64,000 nt of DNA from Dryococelus australis (taxonomy: Eukaryota > Arthropoda > Insecta > Phasmatodea > Phasmatidae), in the NCBI GenBank assembly GCA_029891345.1, contig CM057003.1:13184709-13248708 (forward strand), given 5' to 3'. Both the position numbers and the translations under genes were made by a program. The first letter of the stretch is position 1. Each line of letters starts with the position of its first letter. The notes beneath the pieces were generated by a model that had not been told where the DNA came from, did not search any database, and saw only the letters and a program-made list of their open reading frames with translations. Of this stretch, positions 1 through 10,458 are shown in pieces.

Positions 1-2782
1 AGAGGTCTAGAGGCTGCTACAGCGGGGTGCGAGGAAGGTGCGTGACGTCCTTCTGCAGTGGAGGCTGGCGTGGGATGTGGGAACCCTCTTGTCAGCATTC
101 CTTGGTTCGTGCATCTTTAGCGGCATGCTCGCTGGTTGCGTCACCTTGAAGCTACGTGTTCGGCCGTGCAGGATATTTAAGCGGCCGAGAACTTATGTGC
201 AAAGTATTTCATCCAACAATTTTCACGTGGATGGTTGAGGTAGACAAACTCTTACGTAGGTTGAAGTAAGGGTATACTTCACATAAACAGCGATGAGTCG
301 TAATCGTAGTGTATTAGTAGTATAAGCGGTACATATCAATATGTACAAAAAGTGTGTCAATTTTACTGTGAATTGCAAGCTGTTGGTGATGGTAGTTAGT
401 TAGTAAAATTTAAGGTAGCTGGTTGTTGGGGTGTGTCCCAGGAGAGTGCTGGGTGGGGCTGACGTCCAACACAGTCGCCTTCAGCAAGTTGTACCTGTCG
501 CTGATTGAGGACTGCGTGCGGTTGGCCACGCCGGAGCTCCTGCACACCGTCGATGAGGTGCTGGGGGACGTGTTCCGGGCCCAGCTGCGCCACGTCGAGC
601 TGTCTGTCAGCAGCGACCAGCTGCAACCTCAGGTACGTGTGTGCAGCTGTCACAGTCACTACTAATGCTATACAAGGTGGTATCAAAAAGTTTCAACACT
701 CACTCTATTTACAAGCAAATACTTAATTGATCTGTGTTTACACATTATCACCTTCAAAATAGTTCTGTTCACAGCCATTCAACAGTACTCCCAGCATTCC
801 TGCCAATTCTGAAATGTGTTCTGGAAGACTTTTTTTTTTAAATTGGTCTCATGCGTTTTTGCAATTCACTCTAGATAGCCACATTGGTGTCAAAATGGTT
901 ACCTTTGAGCTGGATTTTCACCTTTGTGAAGAGGGCAAAGTCGGCAGTAGTCAAATCTGGTGAGTAGGATTTTATTTCTAGTAAGAAAGTCACTTACGGG
1001 GAGAGCTCAGTGTGTTGTGCATAGAGAATTTGTCTCCATAGGTGAGATTACCAATGATGCATTCTATTGCCAGGTTTTAAAGGTGTCCGAGGTAGGATAT
1101 TTGATGAAAGTTTCCCACGTGTGGCGCACCAAAACCTGAATGCTTCCCAATGACATTGCACCCTGTCACTGAGCTCTCATCATGTATGGGTTTCTTGCCG
1201 GGAAAACATGGTTTTGCTTCTGCACCCACCAGATTTGACTCGTCCATAGTTCTCCCTCTTTCCGAAGATGAAGATCCAGCTGAAAGGCCACTGTTTTGAC
1301 ACCATTATGGAGATCCAGCACAAATCACATAAGTTACTTAATACACTTTAATAAGCAGACTTCCAAGAATGCTGGGAGCGCTGTATTGCTGTGCCTCAGC
1401 TGCACTCTCCCCTCCCCAACTCTAGTTAAGCCACGTGATGCCTGGATGCAGGCAACCCATGCTACAGTGCCTGTCCCCTTGGAACAACCTTCCAGCCTAG
1501 TGTACAGAAACTTCCCTCACTCGATCCTAGTTGGACCTGCAAGACCATCTGCCTTGCTCTGCACACTAGCCTGAATCCCAGTCTAAATAGGGAGTCTGTA
1601 CTTATGGGTCAGGGGTTACCCTCATCCTGCCATCGCCACACATGTTTATCACCTTGGAGTCCTGGGCACGTGCTGGGTTATATTGGGGGTTTATTCTGCA
1701 GAAACCCATATAAACCATACCTCAGTTTCTTACCTTTCTCTTTTCCTTATTCCTTTCCCAAAATCTGCCTTCTCTCAGGCTCAGACAAGATCTAAGACCC
1801 AAAGCCCTTCAGACTTACGACCGGCTACATTGGGAATTGCACTCTACTTATGACTAGGCATCTGGTTACTAGTGATAATGCCACTTCCCTGAGGACCTCT
1901 GGGGCCGAAAGCAAACCATCGTGGCCAAACCTACTTGAAGGAAACATCACCAGCAATAAATATGCTGATTTTCACACGTGGGTATCGTGCCGGGTGATGC
2001 CACTGGTTGACAGATCTTCTCGGAGATCTCCTGGTTCCCCTGACCTTGTATTCTGGCACTGCTCCATTCACACTTCATTTCACCCTCGTGGCACATATTT
2101 TAGGCTGTATAAGAACCGATAACATTATAAAAAAATTTTGTAAATATTTTTAATGGTTTTGGTATTTTCGTCAAATAAATATTTTTACATCATCTCAAAT
2201 TAATAGCTCCATACAGTTAAACTTTCCTTTAGCCTTCCATTTTAGGCCGAGAGGCTAATGGGTACGAAATAAGAAGTTATTGATATTGCCTGGTTGCCAA
2301 GTTGTAACATGAAACACCTTTGAGAAATATGTTCAGTACAGCTGTTGTATCAAAGCATGGTAAGGTTTGTCTTAAAAGTTAAGCTTCAGTTGTTATATTT
2401 ATTTAAATCAACTAATTCAGTTACCAATTTGGTGCATAAACGAGCAACCACATTTTCATTGTTTTGGGTGTCATAATATGACAAATGGTAGAAAACGTAG
2501 CCACAGCTACATCATGGCATGTAATCTCGTGACTATTCGTACCTCAATGGTGAATGTGCTGTGTTTGTGTAGGTCAAGTTCATCCAGAAGAATGCTGCAT
2601 TCCTACTGGACACGCTGCTGACGCTGGTGGAGCACTGCTACGAGGGCAAGGTGGGCTACCCTTGTGCTCCATTGGCTGTGCTCCACCAGGAGTATGGTTG
2701 GTTGACCAGGGATGTTGCCCCCACCACTGCAGCCACCTCCCTCAAATCCACCACCAAGTATTCCTCTACCGAGTACATATGA
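1..2782 (+). CDS. 3' end of an unidentified split gene, three exons
   Basis: Three exons fit one reading frame. Exon A (1-37, cut by the window edge) ends at a GTGCGT donor in phase 1. Exon B (442-632) follows a CAG acceptor, supplies the two bases that complete the split Gly codon, and ends in phase 0 at CAG|GTACGT. Exon C (2573-2782) follows TGTGTAG and ends at TGA 2780-2782. The partial protein is about 145 residues. Exon B is leucine-rich and looks helical (KLYLSLIEDCVRLATPELL). Exon C continues with a helix (AAFLLDTLLTLVEHCYEG) and a Ser/Thr-rich tail ending STEYI. Exons are much more GC-rich than the introns. The helical character would suit the C-terminal domain of a vesicle-tethering or scaffold subunit, but I do not recognise the family and assign no function. 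The agreement of three splice phases makes the gene structure reliable even though the product is unknown. Confidence 0.78.
442..632 (+). CDS. Exon B of the unidentified split gene
   Basis: Internal exon, 191 bases, between a CAG acceptor (439-441) and a GTACGT donor (633). It enters in phase 2 and leaves in phase 0. It is GC-rich (many C/G third positions) against AT-rich flanks and encodes an amphipathic, probably helical segment with no transmembrane stretch. Confidence 0.8.
671..1050 (-). pseudogene. Broken mariner-like transposase, C-terminal part
   Basis: It lies in the intron between exons B and C. On the minus strand one reads the C-terminal hallmarks of a mariner-family transposase: a SPDL-x-x-x-DF-x-LF-x-K block, then LKGNHFDT, then a tail ending near NYFEGDNV. 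In-frame stops and shifts break it. The plus-strand edge at about 671 begins TACAAGGTGGTATCAAAAAG, right after a TA, and looks like a mariner terminal inverted repeat. The N-terminal half of the transposase is absent. This is a dead copy that would be spliced out with the intron. Confidence 0.7.
1130..1310 (+). pseudogene. Second mariner-like transposase scrap, opposite orientation
   Basis: The plus strand around 1225-1305 reads PDLT, a stop, then FSLFPKMKIQLKG and FDT. This is the same transposase block that lies on the minus strand at about 885-965. The two pieces are homologous inverted copies roughly 250 bases apart. Upstream bases (from about 1150) still show the FLA...K segment that precedes this block in mariner proteins, but frames are broken. 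It is a relic with no coding capacity. Confidence 0.6.
1311..2572 (+). other. Rest of the last intron, nothing coding recognised
   Basis: From about 1380 to 2100 the intron is GC-richer and pyrimidine-rich, unlike the AT-rich DNA around it. It may be an old retroelement, but no diagnostic protein, primer-binding site or second repeat copy is visible. From 2110 to 2570 it is plain AT-rich sequence ending in the acceptor of exon C. Confidence 0.4.
2573..2782 (+). CDS. Terminal exon C of the unidentified split gene
   Basis: Last coding exon: 69 codons and a TGA stop. It starts directly after the acceptor TGTGTAG in phase 0, matching the donor of exon B. The first 25 residues look helical; the last 25 are rich in Thr, Ser and Ala and likely disordered. 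Confidence 0.78.
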   Translation, partial: VKFIQKNAAFLLDTLLTLVEHCYEGKVGYPCAPLAVLHQEYGWLTRDVAPTTAATSLKSTTKYSSTEYI

Positions 2783-2980
2783 GACTGTTGGCAGTGTGTA
2801 TTCTCATTGATCAGTGATCACCAATCTCGTATGATCTACCTCTCCCTACCAACCGCCACAATTGTTTCCTGATCTTCGTCCTGTATGACATATTGAGTCA
2901 TCACTGGAAAAACAGTTTTGAGAATATATGTGTAATATATATTTGTATCTAGGTCACAACATACTGCTTTTCTTTTGCCA

Positions 2981-2986
2981 AATAAA
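2981..2986 (+). terminator. Polyadenylation signal of the left-edge gene
   Basis: AATAAA about 200 bases after the TGA stop at 2780-2782 and the first such signal after it, giving a short 3' UTR of plausible length. It is followed by T-rich and GT-containing sequence. Confidence 0.6.
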
Positions 2987-4435
2987 ACACTCACATATGT
3001 TTACTTGTAGATATTGACTGCAAAACACTTACTTGAAATGGCAAAAAGCATGGTCCTTGCTATGTAATTGACCCAATCACGTAGTAGACTGTTATGTTGG
3101 TATCAAAATTATACTTTATTGTGTGTAAATATGTTCCGCTCTGTGTTACTGGCTGTAATAGAATTTACTTGAATAGCATTTATTTATAAGTATATATTTT
3201 TTATTCATTTGTTTCATTATTAACTTGTATTCATTATTAGTCGAAAATTATAATTCTGAACTGAATAACTGTTTACCTTATTCCAGTTCCCATCAGAATG
3301 TTTTGCTACTGCATATGCAAAATTTGTTCCGTTAAAGATCTTTGAACTACGGTAAGATACATGGCAGAAAGGGGACTGTCAGCAGGTGAAGAATCTCGCC
3401 CGTCTTGATTCCTAGTTTGTAATATGGCCTTGTGGTGTACTTGCGGGTACCTGTTAAGACGTTTCAGGAAAATACTGAAAAATGTGTGCTTACTAAGCAG
3501 GAAAACTCAGCAGAGTTTTACTGTATTACCATTAGGTTCAATACAACCAGAGGTGTCCCATTTTCCAAAGCTAAGTAGTGTTTTGTTTAAAATTCAGTAG
3601 TGATGGTACTCATCTCACCATTATCAACAAAATCATACATAAATTTACAGTGCTAGAAAAACAGCAAATCCAGACTTAAATGAATGTTTATTCTCATTCA
3701 ATCATCTAAGTGCAATTCTGAATTGGTACAAATGGCCTTTGATAACAGCCTATTTGGTCTGCTACAGAGGCCCCAGCCAGTGGTAGGGCTCGTGGGCCAT
3801 GCTTAGTTAATTTTTAGTTTAAGTAAGATCTATCATTTAAATACTGTCCTTTTCCAAACTGTGGAAATTTGGGTATATGTATTTTGCATAGAACGTTAGT
3901 TGCGGAGTTGAGTATTTCAGTTTTTGCAATACGTAATAAAGACAGGCTACTTTCAACTAAGCATATGGCCCAATGCTGTTCAGCATTAAATTTATTTGTG
4001 GTTTGACCTGTGTGTGTGTGTGTGTGTGTTTTTTTTTTTTAAACGACATAACCTCTGTCCAATATTTGCAGATAAGAAAAATTTATTATTTACCATCAAC
4101 ATGTGGCAGGGAACTAACCTTGTTGCACATTTTGCAGAACACATGATACAGAGATACATTTTAAACATTTATGACAGTAATATACAAGTGCTACAAGCAA
4201 GATGGTTCAAATCCTTACCTACCGACGCATGACCTGTTGCGACGTGGTTCTACACCTTGGGGCTTTATTGTTGGGTTTGAGCCAATGGCTGGTAAATATT
4301 ATTCCTAATTTGATATAATAGGTTTTAACTCAAGTTGTCTTACAAGTAACTATAGTAGAGGTTTTATATTGCAATGCCGGTATCACGAGAAATGTGGATA
4401 AAAGAGGGACCTTTGTGTCTTGCCTGTCCACGAGA
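2987..4435. other. Intergenic AT-rich DNA with a (GT)n-T(n) tract
   Basis: No gene or transposon recognised. A GT microsatellite running into a T-run lies at about 4010-4041. The rest is AT-rich unique-looking sequence. Confidence 0.4.
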
Positions 4436-4601
4436 CTAGCCCGGTTGGCTTTTACTTTGAGATGACTGGGAGGAAGCGTATGCCTCCTCTATAGGTGGCT
4501 CGGCAATTGGTTGGACTGTAGTGGGTTCTGGCAGACTTGTATGCTGTGGAGAACTCTGAATTGGCGGGTAGCTGTTGGTGGTGGTAAGGAGGTCTGGATT
4601 A
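4436..4601 (-). CDS. Coding-like C-terminal scrap rich in Pro, Ser and Thr
   Basis: The minus strand has an open frame of about 54 codons to a TAG at 4436-4438, ending SQSSQSKSQPG. Its composition (many Pro, Thr, Ser, Gln; motif PEPTTVQPIAEPPIEEAY) differs from the AT-rich neighbourhood and looks like a disordered protein tail. A CCAG just upstream could be a splice acceptor. It abuts the terminus of the pogo-type element at 4602, which may have landed in or beside an exon. No partner exon was found upstream on the minus strand within the window. It may be a terminal exon, part of a transposon gene, or chance. Confidence 0.22.
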
Positions 4602-6344
4602 CAGTAAAACCCCTTCATTACGACCACACCTCTATTACGACCCAATCCCGAGGAACCGTGAAAAGTTTGGGTCGAAAGAATCGAAAATTTGAGGCACATC
4701 TAAAAATACAGTAATCTCTCGCCAACCGCGGTTTCAGTTATGCGCGGATTTGTTTTGTAGACTTTTCTCCAACGGCGGTACCAGTTTCTATTATCCACGG
4801 TTTTCAGTCTCTGGAAAACTAGCCCTTATTGATGTTAGTGGTCGTGCATTTCTCAAGCTGCAGGCTGTTCACGGTAAAGTGAGCACTTTTGATGGCCTGG
4901 ATACTTTTTCCTTTCAGCCATTTTTTATCCTTAAACATCCTTTTAAATAATTTTGCCATGTAAGTAATAAACACAGTGTGTATATTCCACTGCACTCGGA
5001 AGTTAACGTGTAAGGCTAAAGCAAAGCATACTTATTGACTATTATTTCCAATGAGAGGGCTTTCAAAAGTGCTCACTTTACAGTGAATGGCCGTTACCAA
5101 CATAGACTTTGACACTGGTTGTCCCAAGCAGCGTGAAGCAATAAATTACTTAATGCCAGAAGGGGACACTGGTGTATTGACCATGGGGGGGGGGGGGGGG
5201 GCAGTAAGGATTCTTTGTCCTGGTCACATGCCCCGCCCTCTGTCTTACTCTCCCTGTCTTTTTTCGCTTCCATTATCCCTATTCTTTTGCCGTAAAAACA
5301 GTGGCACATTACACAGACGTTTCTTAATCAGTGTACGTATGTTAACTTCAAATTTAATTCAATGCTCCTTTTTTTTTAAAAATAATTTTAAATGTATGTG
5401 GGCCCACGCCTACGTAATATGCTAATTTTTTTATGGTGGACAATTGGTTTTTTCTTGTGAAGTCAATTTTATGTGTAAAGTGAATAAAGATAAGCGTGTG
5501 CAAATAAAATGTGTTCTTATGTTACCGGTACCATATTTTGGCAAGTAAGGCAGTGCGCGTGTATAGGCAACGTCAAAGGTTTTGTTTAAAAATTTGGGAT
5601 AGATAATTAATAATTCAAGTAAACAGCACTAAATATTTATATTCCCGTAAACAATGCAGCGCCTCGTCATACCAATGCAGAAGCCAACACGCCACCTACA
5701 TTTTGTATAAATTCAACACATTGACATGAATCGCATCTATCAGCATGTTTTCCCAACTCCAGGCTGCTGTTAGGAAGTAAACAGGCCCTGTAACGACAGC
5801 AGTGGTGGCAGGCGGGCGGGTGCCGCCTGCCAACTTGTAATGACCGACCGACAACTGCCCAGCCTGACGATCTAGGCACTTGCCCAGCTACGTACACGGC
5901 CAGACCAAAGCGAGAGCACGGCACAAACACATGTATTGCGCAATGCCACCTAAACTACTTGATCACTACGTACCGCATAGCAATGTATGACCCACGGGAC
6001 CTGCGCAATGGATATTTAACAATAACTTTATATTTTAATTATACATAGTCTAATCTTTTCACACACTTTCAATGGCCTTCTTTACGACAAGGGGTGGTCC
6101 AATATGACTTGCTTGGGTATCAAATTAATCAGGAGACATCTAGTTGTTAAAATTATACATATTTAATTAAATTAAAAAAGTTTTTTATGTGCTAGACACG
6201 ACTGAACATACTTCATGCCAAAAATAACAAGTCTGGGGGCATAGGGGTTAGGGGTGGATCAAAATCAACCCAAAATTTTCTAATTTTTTTATTATGCCCC
6301 TATTTTCGGGAACCACGAGGGGTTGTAATAGAGGGGTTCTGCTG
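4602..6344. mobile_element. Pogo/Tigger-type DNA transposon, non-autonomous, about 1.74 kb
   Basis: The left end starts CAGTAAAACCCC after TA (4600-4601). The right end, read on the minus strand, starts CAGCAGAACCCC and is followed by TA (6345-6346). Both ends continue with CTNYATTACRACC-like sequence, so they are terminal inverted repeats with a TA target duplication, as in the pogo branch of Tc1/mariner. No transposase is visible inside. The interior holds a second pogo-like terminus (CAGTAATCTCTCGCC at 4709, after TA) whose partner was not found, a MITE (4863-5092) and a 17-base G run (5185-5201). Confidence 0.75.
4863..5092. mobile_element. MITE nested in the pogo element
   Basis: About 230 bases bounded by roughly 30-bp terminal inverted repeats. 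The left end reads GGCTGTTCACGGTAAAGTGA and the right end, reverse-complemented, GGCCATTCACTGTAAAGTGA; both then continue GCACTTTTGA. The same terminus occurs once more at 55475-55504, showing a repeat family. No clear target duplication and no coding capacity. Confidence 0.65.
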
Positions 6345-8290
6345 TACGTAACCAAGGATTATATATGCCTAAGTGTGTCTCCTCTCCTCGCCGGAAGGGC
6401 TCCAAGATAAAATGAGGCGAGCCTTAGAATGTTTCTAATGGGAACAACAATGGGATAAGTGCCTCACAGGCAGTATGAACTCTGCCCTTTGAATTAATAT
6501 AAAATGAACTGATGCATGACATGCTAGCAATAATGGTTGTGCTATGACTTCAGCTCATTAGCGTAGCACGTGTTGCATCTGAGACAACGGAGTTTGTCAT
6601 TTTTGGCTGCCACGTGACACCAGCTGTTACTGTTTACCGTAGCAAGAGTGGGCATGCTTGCTCAGCAGTATTGTATTATTCACCGGCCCATTGAAGCTAT
6701 GCGCCAAAGGCAACGAGTACTGCTGCGACTCCCCGCTGTCTGCCTTCCTTCTCTAAGCCGGCCGGTGATGTCATGCAAAGAGGGCTATGCTTGGGCCACC
6801 CCCTGCCCAGCGCAACCCCTCACCCTCACGGCAGTCGCCCAGTTCAGTATAAAAGGAGAGTCAAGTTTCGACTCTTGGCCAGACTTCAGCCATCACCGCA
6901 TGCATTGCTGGAATTGACCAGCCTAATTAGTCTCGAGCCTTCCCTTCCAAGCTCCCCAGCTTACCTTCTCTCTTCACTGTACTTTTAGTGCAGAAGAGAC
7001 AACTTTCCTTCTACTCCTGGCTTAGTCATTCAAGTGCCGTGCCAAGCAACGAAACCTAGTCGTCTACACCTCTAGACACGGCAGCCCCCTCTGGCCAACG
7101 ATGCTAAAGGGTTATAGATTCAGTTCAAGTTATTTCCCCAGTGCTAATCTACCCCATCCCAATCAGCTCAGGCATGGGTCTCTTCTACCCATTTTTGCAT
7201 AGAATTGCTTCCCCGGCAACTCTCATACGCATCAATGTCTATTTCTTATCACGCGAAATAAACATACTGTTTTACCCAACTCTTTTTGAGTTCCACATTT
7301 CCACAAACTTAGCACCCTTCCCAGTTGACCTCCTCCCCAAGGGAAACGCAAGTGATCCTGGGAATATTACTCAGTCGAGCCACCACACTTATTTTGCCAC
7401 CCACGCGCATTCACAAATGAGCCATCCTTTCTGCATACCCTGGTAAGCAGAAAGCCTGCTCACAGGTACTGTCTCCCAACCAAGCTTGTCGGTCCGGTGC
7501 TCGTCTTTTCCACTGCACTTTCAGTGTCGAAGGGGACGTTCCCTGGATTGGGAAGACTTGATGGAGGGCCACACCATCTGTCTGAAAGCTCTAGAAAGGG
7601 ACAGCTTCTACCAACCTTTTGTTGTTACCCGATAGGCAGCACCCTATTATAAAGGCCATATTGCATGAGGAAGAGATCCCCCTAGGCCTTGATTGGCCCT
7701 GGTTAAAGGCACTCTTACAGGAGTCTCTTCGTCCAGTTATCTGCAACAAGCAGGACAGTGTCACCCCTACACGTCTTACTGAGTCTGCACCAGACCAACC
7801 ACACACCAGCAGTGTGAGCAAACCACCAACGAGGAGTACCCCACTTCCTGGCAAGCATAAGGTACTGTGTCCGACGAGGCATAGGGATGCGACAGTGGTC
7901 TCCGATTTCGTACCCACCAGACGACCTACAGAGCCGACGTTATATACCAGCCGGGCACCACAAAAGTCTAAGGACCCAGTCTAGTCCCCCAATGTATCTT
8001 GCGATACTGGCATTGCGACAGAAAACCGTAAAATTGACCATGACCAAGGTTTCTTACACCAAAACCTATTTAACTAAAATTAAATTACTCTAGTATCCCT
8101 AATCATTGGTCTATGCCTACTTCTTGTCAGCCCAAACGTGTAGGTTAATCTCTAGCGTGGAGTAACACGAACTGGGTATGCGTCAAAACACTTTTCCACA
8201 TACTAGCATGGTCTTCCCACAGTCTTTCAGAGTCATCGTTCCCACCACAGGACAGCTGATGACTCTCAGGGCACCACAGGCAGCTTAGGG
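6345..8290 (+). mobile_element. GC-richer stretch, possible LTR retroelement remnant
   Basis: From about 6540 to 8280 the sequence is clearly less AT-rich than its surroundings. A TATAAAAGG box sits at about 6847-6855 and an AATAAA at about 7257, a spacing that would suit an LTR. A second TATAAAGG-like element lies near 7650. An open frame of 121 codons (7619-7984) is rich in Pro, Thr and Ser and could be part of a gag-like ORF, but has no recognisable domain. No second LTR copy, primer-binding site or pol domain was found, so the class is uncertain. Confidence 0.28.
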
Positions 8291-10221
8291 CATGATTACT
8301 TAAGATCCTGCAAATGATAGCCTACAAGCCTTTGTACATGCTCTTTTCAATCACACTAGCAACAACAAATGGCACAGTTTCATGTTCTATTTTGTGCAGG
8401 TTATTAGCATGTTTTTTTATTATTATTATTTTTTTTACTGGAACTGGGACACAAGTAACCTTTCATAATGGCCATCCTTCCATCTTAATCAACTCTACTT
8501 ACTCGAGAATAATCAGTGTGTGCACAAAAGTAAAACACGTGCGCATCTTGAGCGGTAGAACTGACCTTGCACACACATTACAGATGCTTCACAATATGAT
8601 GGAATATTATGACTGAACATCCTACCACTGCACACACACAAAACATTGCATACTTTTCAATTTAACATTTTAAGTAATCTTACATGCAAAATTGTGTACT
8701 TATAATGACCAATGGATAGGTCTGTTGTAATGAAAAAACACTTAGTAAAATTCAATTTAGGTTTTATTATCATCCCTTCCAATATTATATTCACAGATTA
8801 ATGTACATAAAATCTATGCACACAGTTACAAAAATAGGTCAACCAATTAATTTTTAAAAATAATAATAACTCAATATATATATATATGTATATAGTACAC
8901 CCATTATGCAGTCTATGACAACTTTAATATTTAGTACAATTAAAAATTCAAACCTTAGGCAGAATTTACAATAGCCTGTCATGTCTGTCCATCATCCACC
9001 CATCTGTCGTACATCTGTCCGTCTCCCAGCAGAGCAATTTACAAACAAAAATTTTGTACATCCTTCGTAAGTCCACTGCTGCAAACTAATAAAAATGTTT
9101 ACAAATAACAAGAAATTTTCCATAGAAAGTGGACATTTTTGGCAATATTGTGTTTTAAGTAACAGAAATGCACACACATGTACGTAACTTCAATTAATTG
9201 ATGTAAAGAAATTTTAAATATCATATAATGCACAATTTGATTGCTTTTACTGTTGCACAGAAGGAGCTTATGTTTCCAAACGTAATTATAAATGAATCTT
9301 CAGGAAAAATGTAATGTAATTTAATTTCTTTTTACACTTACATAAACAAAAGACAGCCAAAACAAAACACTGCACAGCCTTGTAAAGAACTCAGGATGAA
9401 TGAGTAACAAAATATGCAAGTTTAGAAGGCTGTAATTTCATCTGTTGGTCCGTCATATCATAAGTTAAAGTTATCCACGGTTTTGACAGCTCGGACTGAC
9501 TGAATTAATGGACCCCTCTGGTTGGCTGTATTTCACGTGATTTACGGACGGATGCGATGGGTGGTTGTAAATCCTGCCTTAGGGTTAGTAAAAAATAAAA
9601 CATTTACGTGAGCTCAGAGATTTCATGCAGCATAAATTATTGCTCCTAATTATTTATTTTAATCCTTTCAGTACATATAACTGTAAAATGTGTGTTTCAC
9701 AGCTACGCTGTGGTTGTTTCCAACATTTTAGTTATTTGTGCACACTTGAATAATAATCATCATCATAGGTCTTCACACTTCACCTAGTCAAAACTGAACT
9801 ACAGCTGCACTTTAAATAGTGTTTGTATTTATTGCAAAACATGATGTGAATCACTGCTTCAATATCTCCATAACAATTTGTATTAAACTGTGGTGAAAGA
9901 TGCAACTCCTTAGTTTCATCACTTTTTAAACATAATTCTAAATGTTTCTACTAAAAAAAAAGTGAAATTATTCCAAATACTTATAGGAAGCAGCCATTCT
10001 AGTAAGTTTAACAGATTCAGTGGATATAACTTGTTTGCAATAGCTAGATGAAAGTAACCCATACGACGTTTAGGAATATGACAAAAAACAGCTGTAAAAT
10101 ATTAAATAACTTGAAATGTATGTTTTATCTCTGTGTGTGTCACACCCCAATGGTCACAATTAAGCTGAACACAGTCTTTTCCATAGCAAGATCTTTCTGT
10201 GAGCTTGAAGTGTCCCCTCCA

Positions 10222-10458
10222 GGATTTTATATTTGTTAGTTACATGACATCTTCCACTCTTTAGAATTGCTATGCTCTTAGAAGTAAATACATATTTAAT
10301 ATCTGCAGTTCTGTTCATTCCAAACTCGAGATGCCTACAAAATTGCATCTCAAGGTTGGAATAAACAGAACTGCAGATATTAAATACTCATCATACTTCT
10401 AAGGGCATAGCCATTCTAAAGAGTGGAAGATGTTAAGTAACTAAGAGATCTAAAATCC
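10222..10458. repeat. Long near-perfect hairpin (114-bp arms, 10-nt loop)
   Basis: Left arm 10222-10334 and right arm 10345-10458 are reverse complements at about 86% by hand alignment, separated only by CTACAAAATT. Shared cores include CAGAACTGCAGATATTAAAT and CTAAAGAGTGGAAGATGT. Such a fold could be a snap-back MITE or the precursor of a hairpin-derived small RNA. No coding capacity in either strand. Confidence 0.85.
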
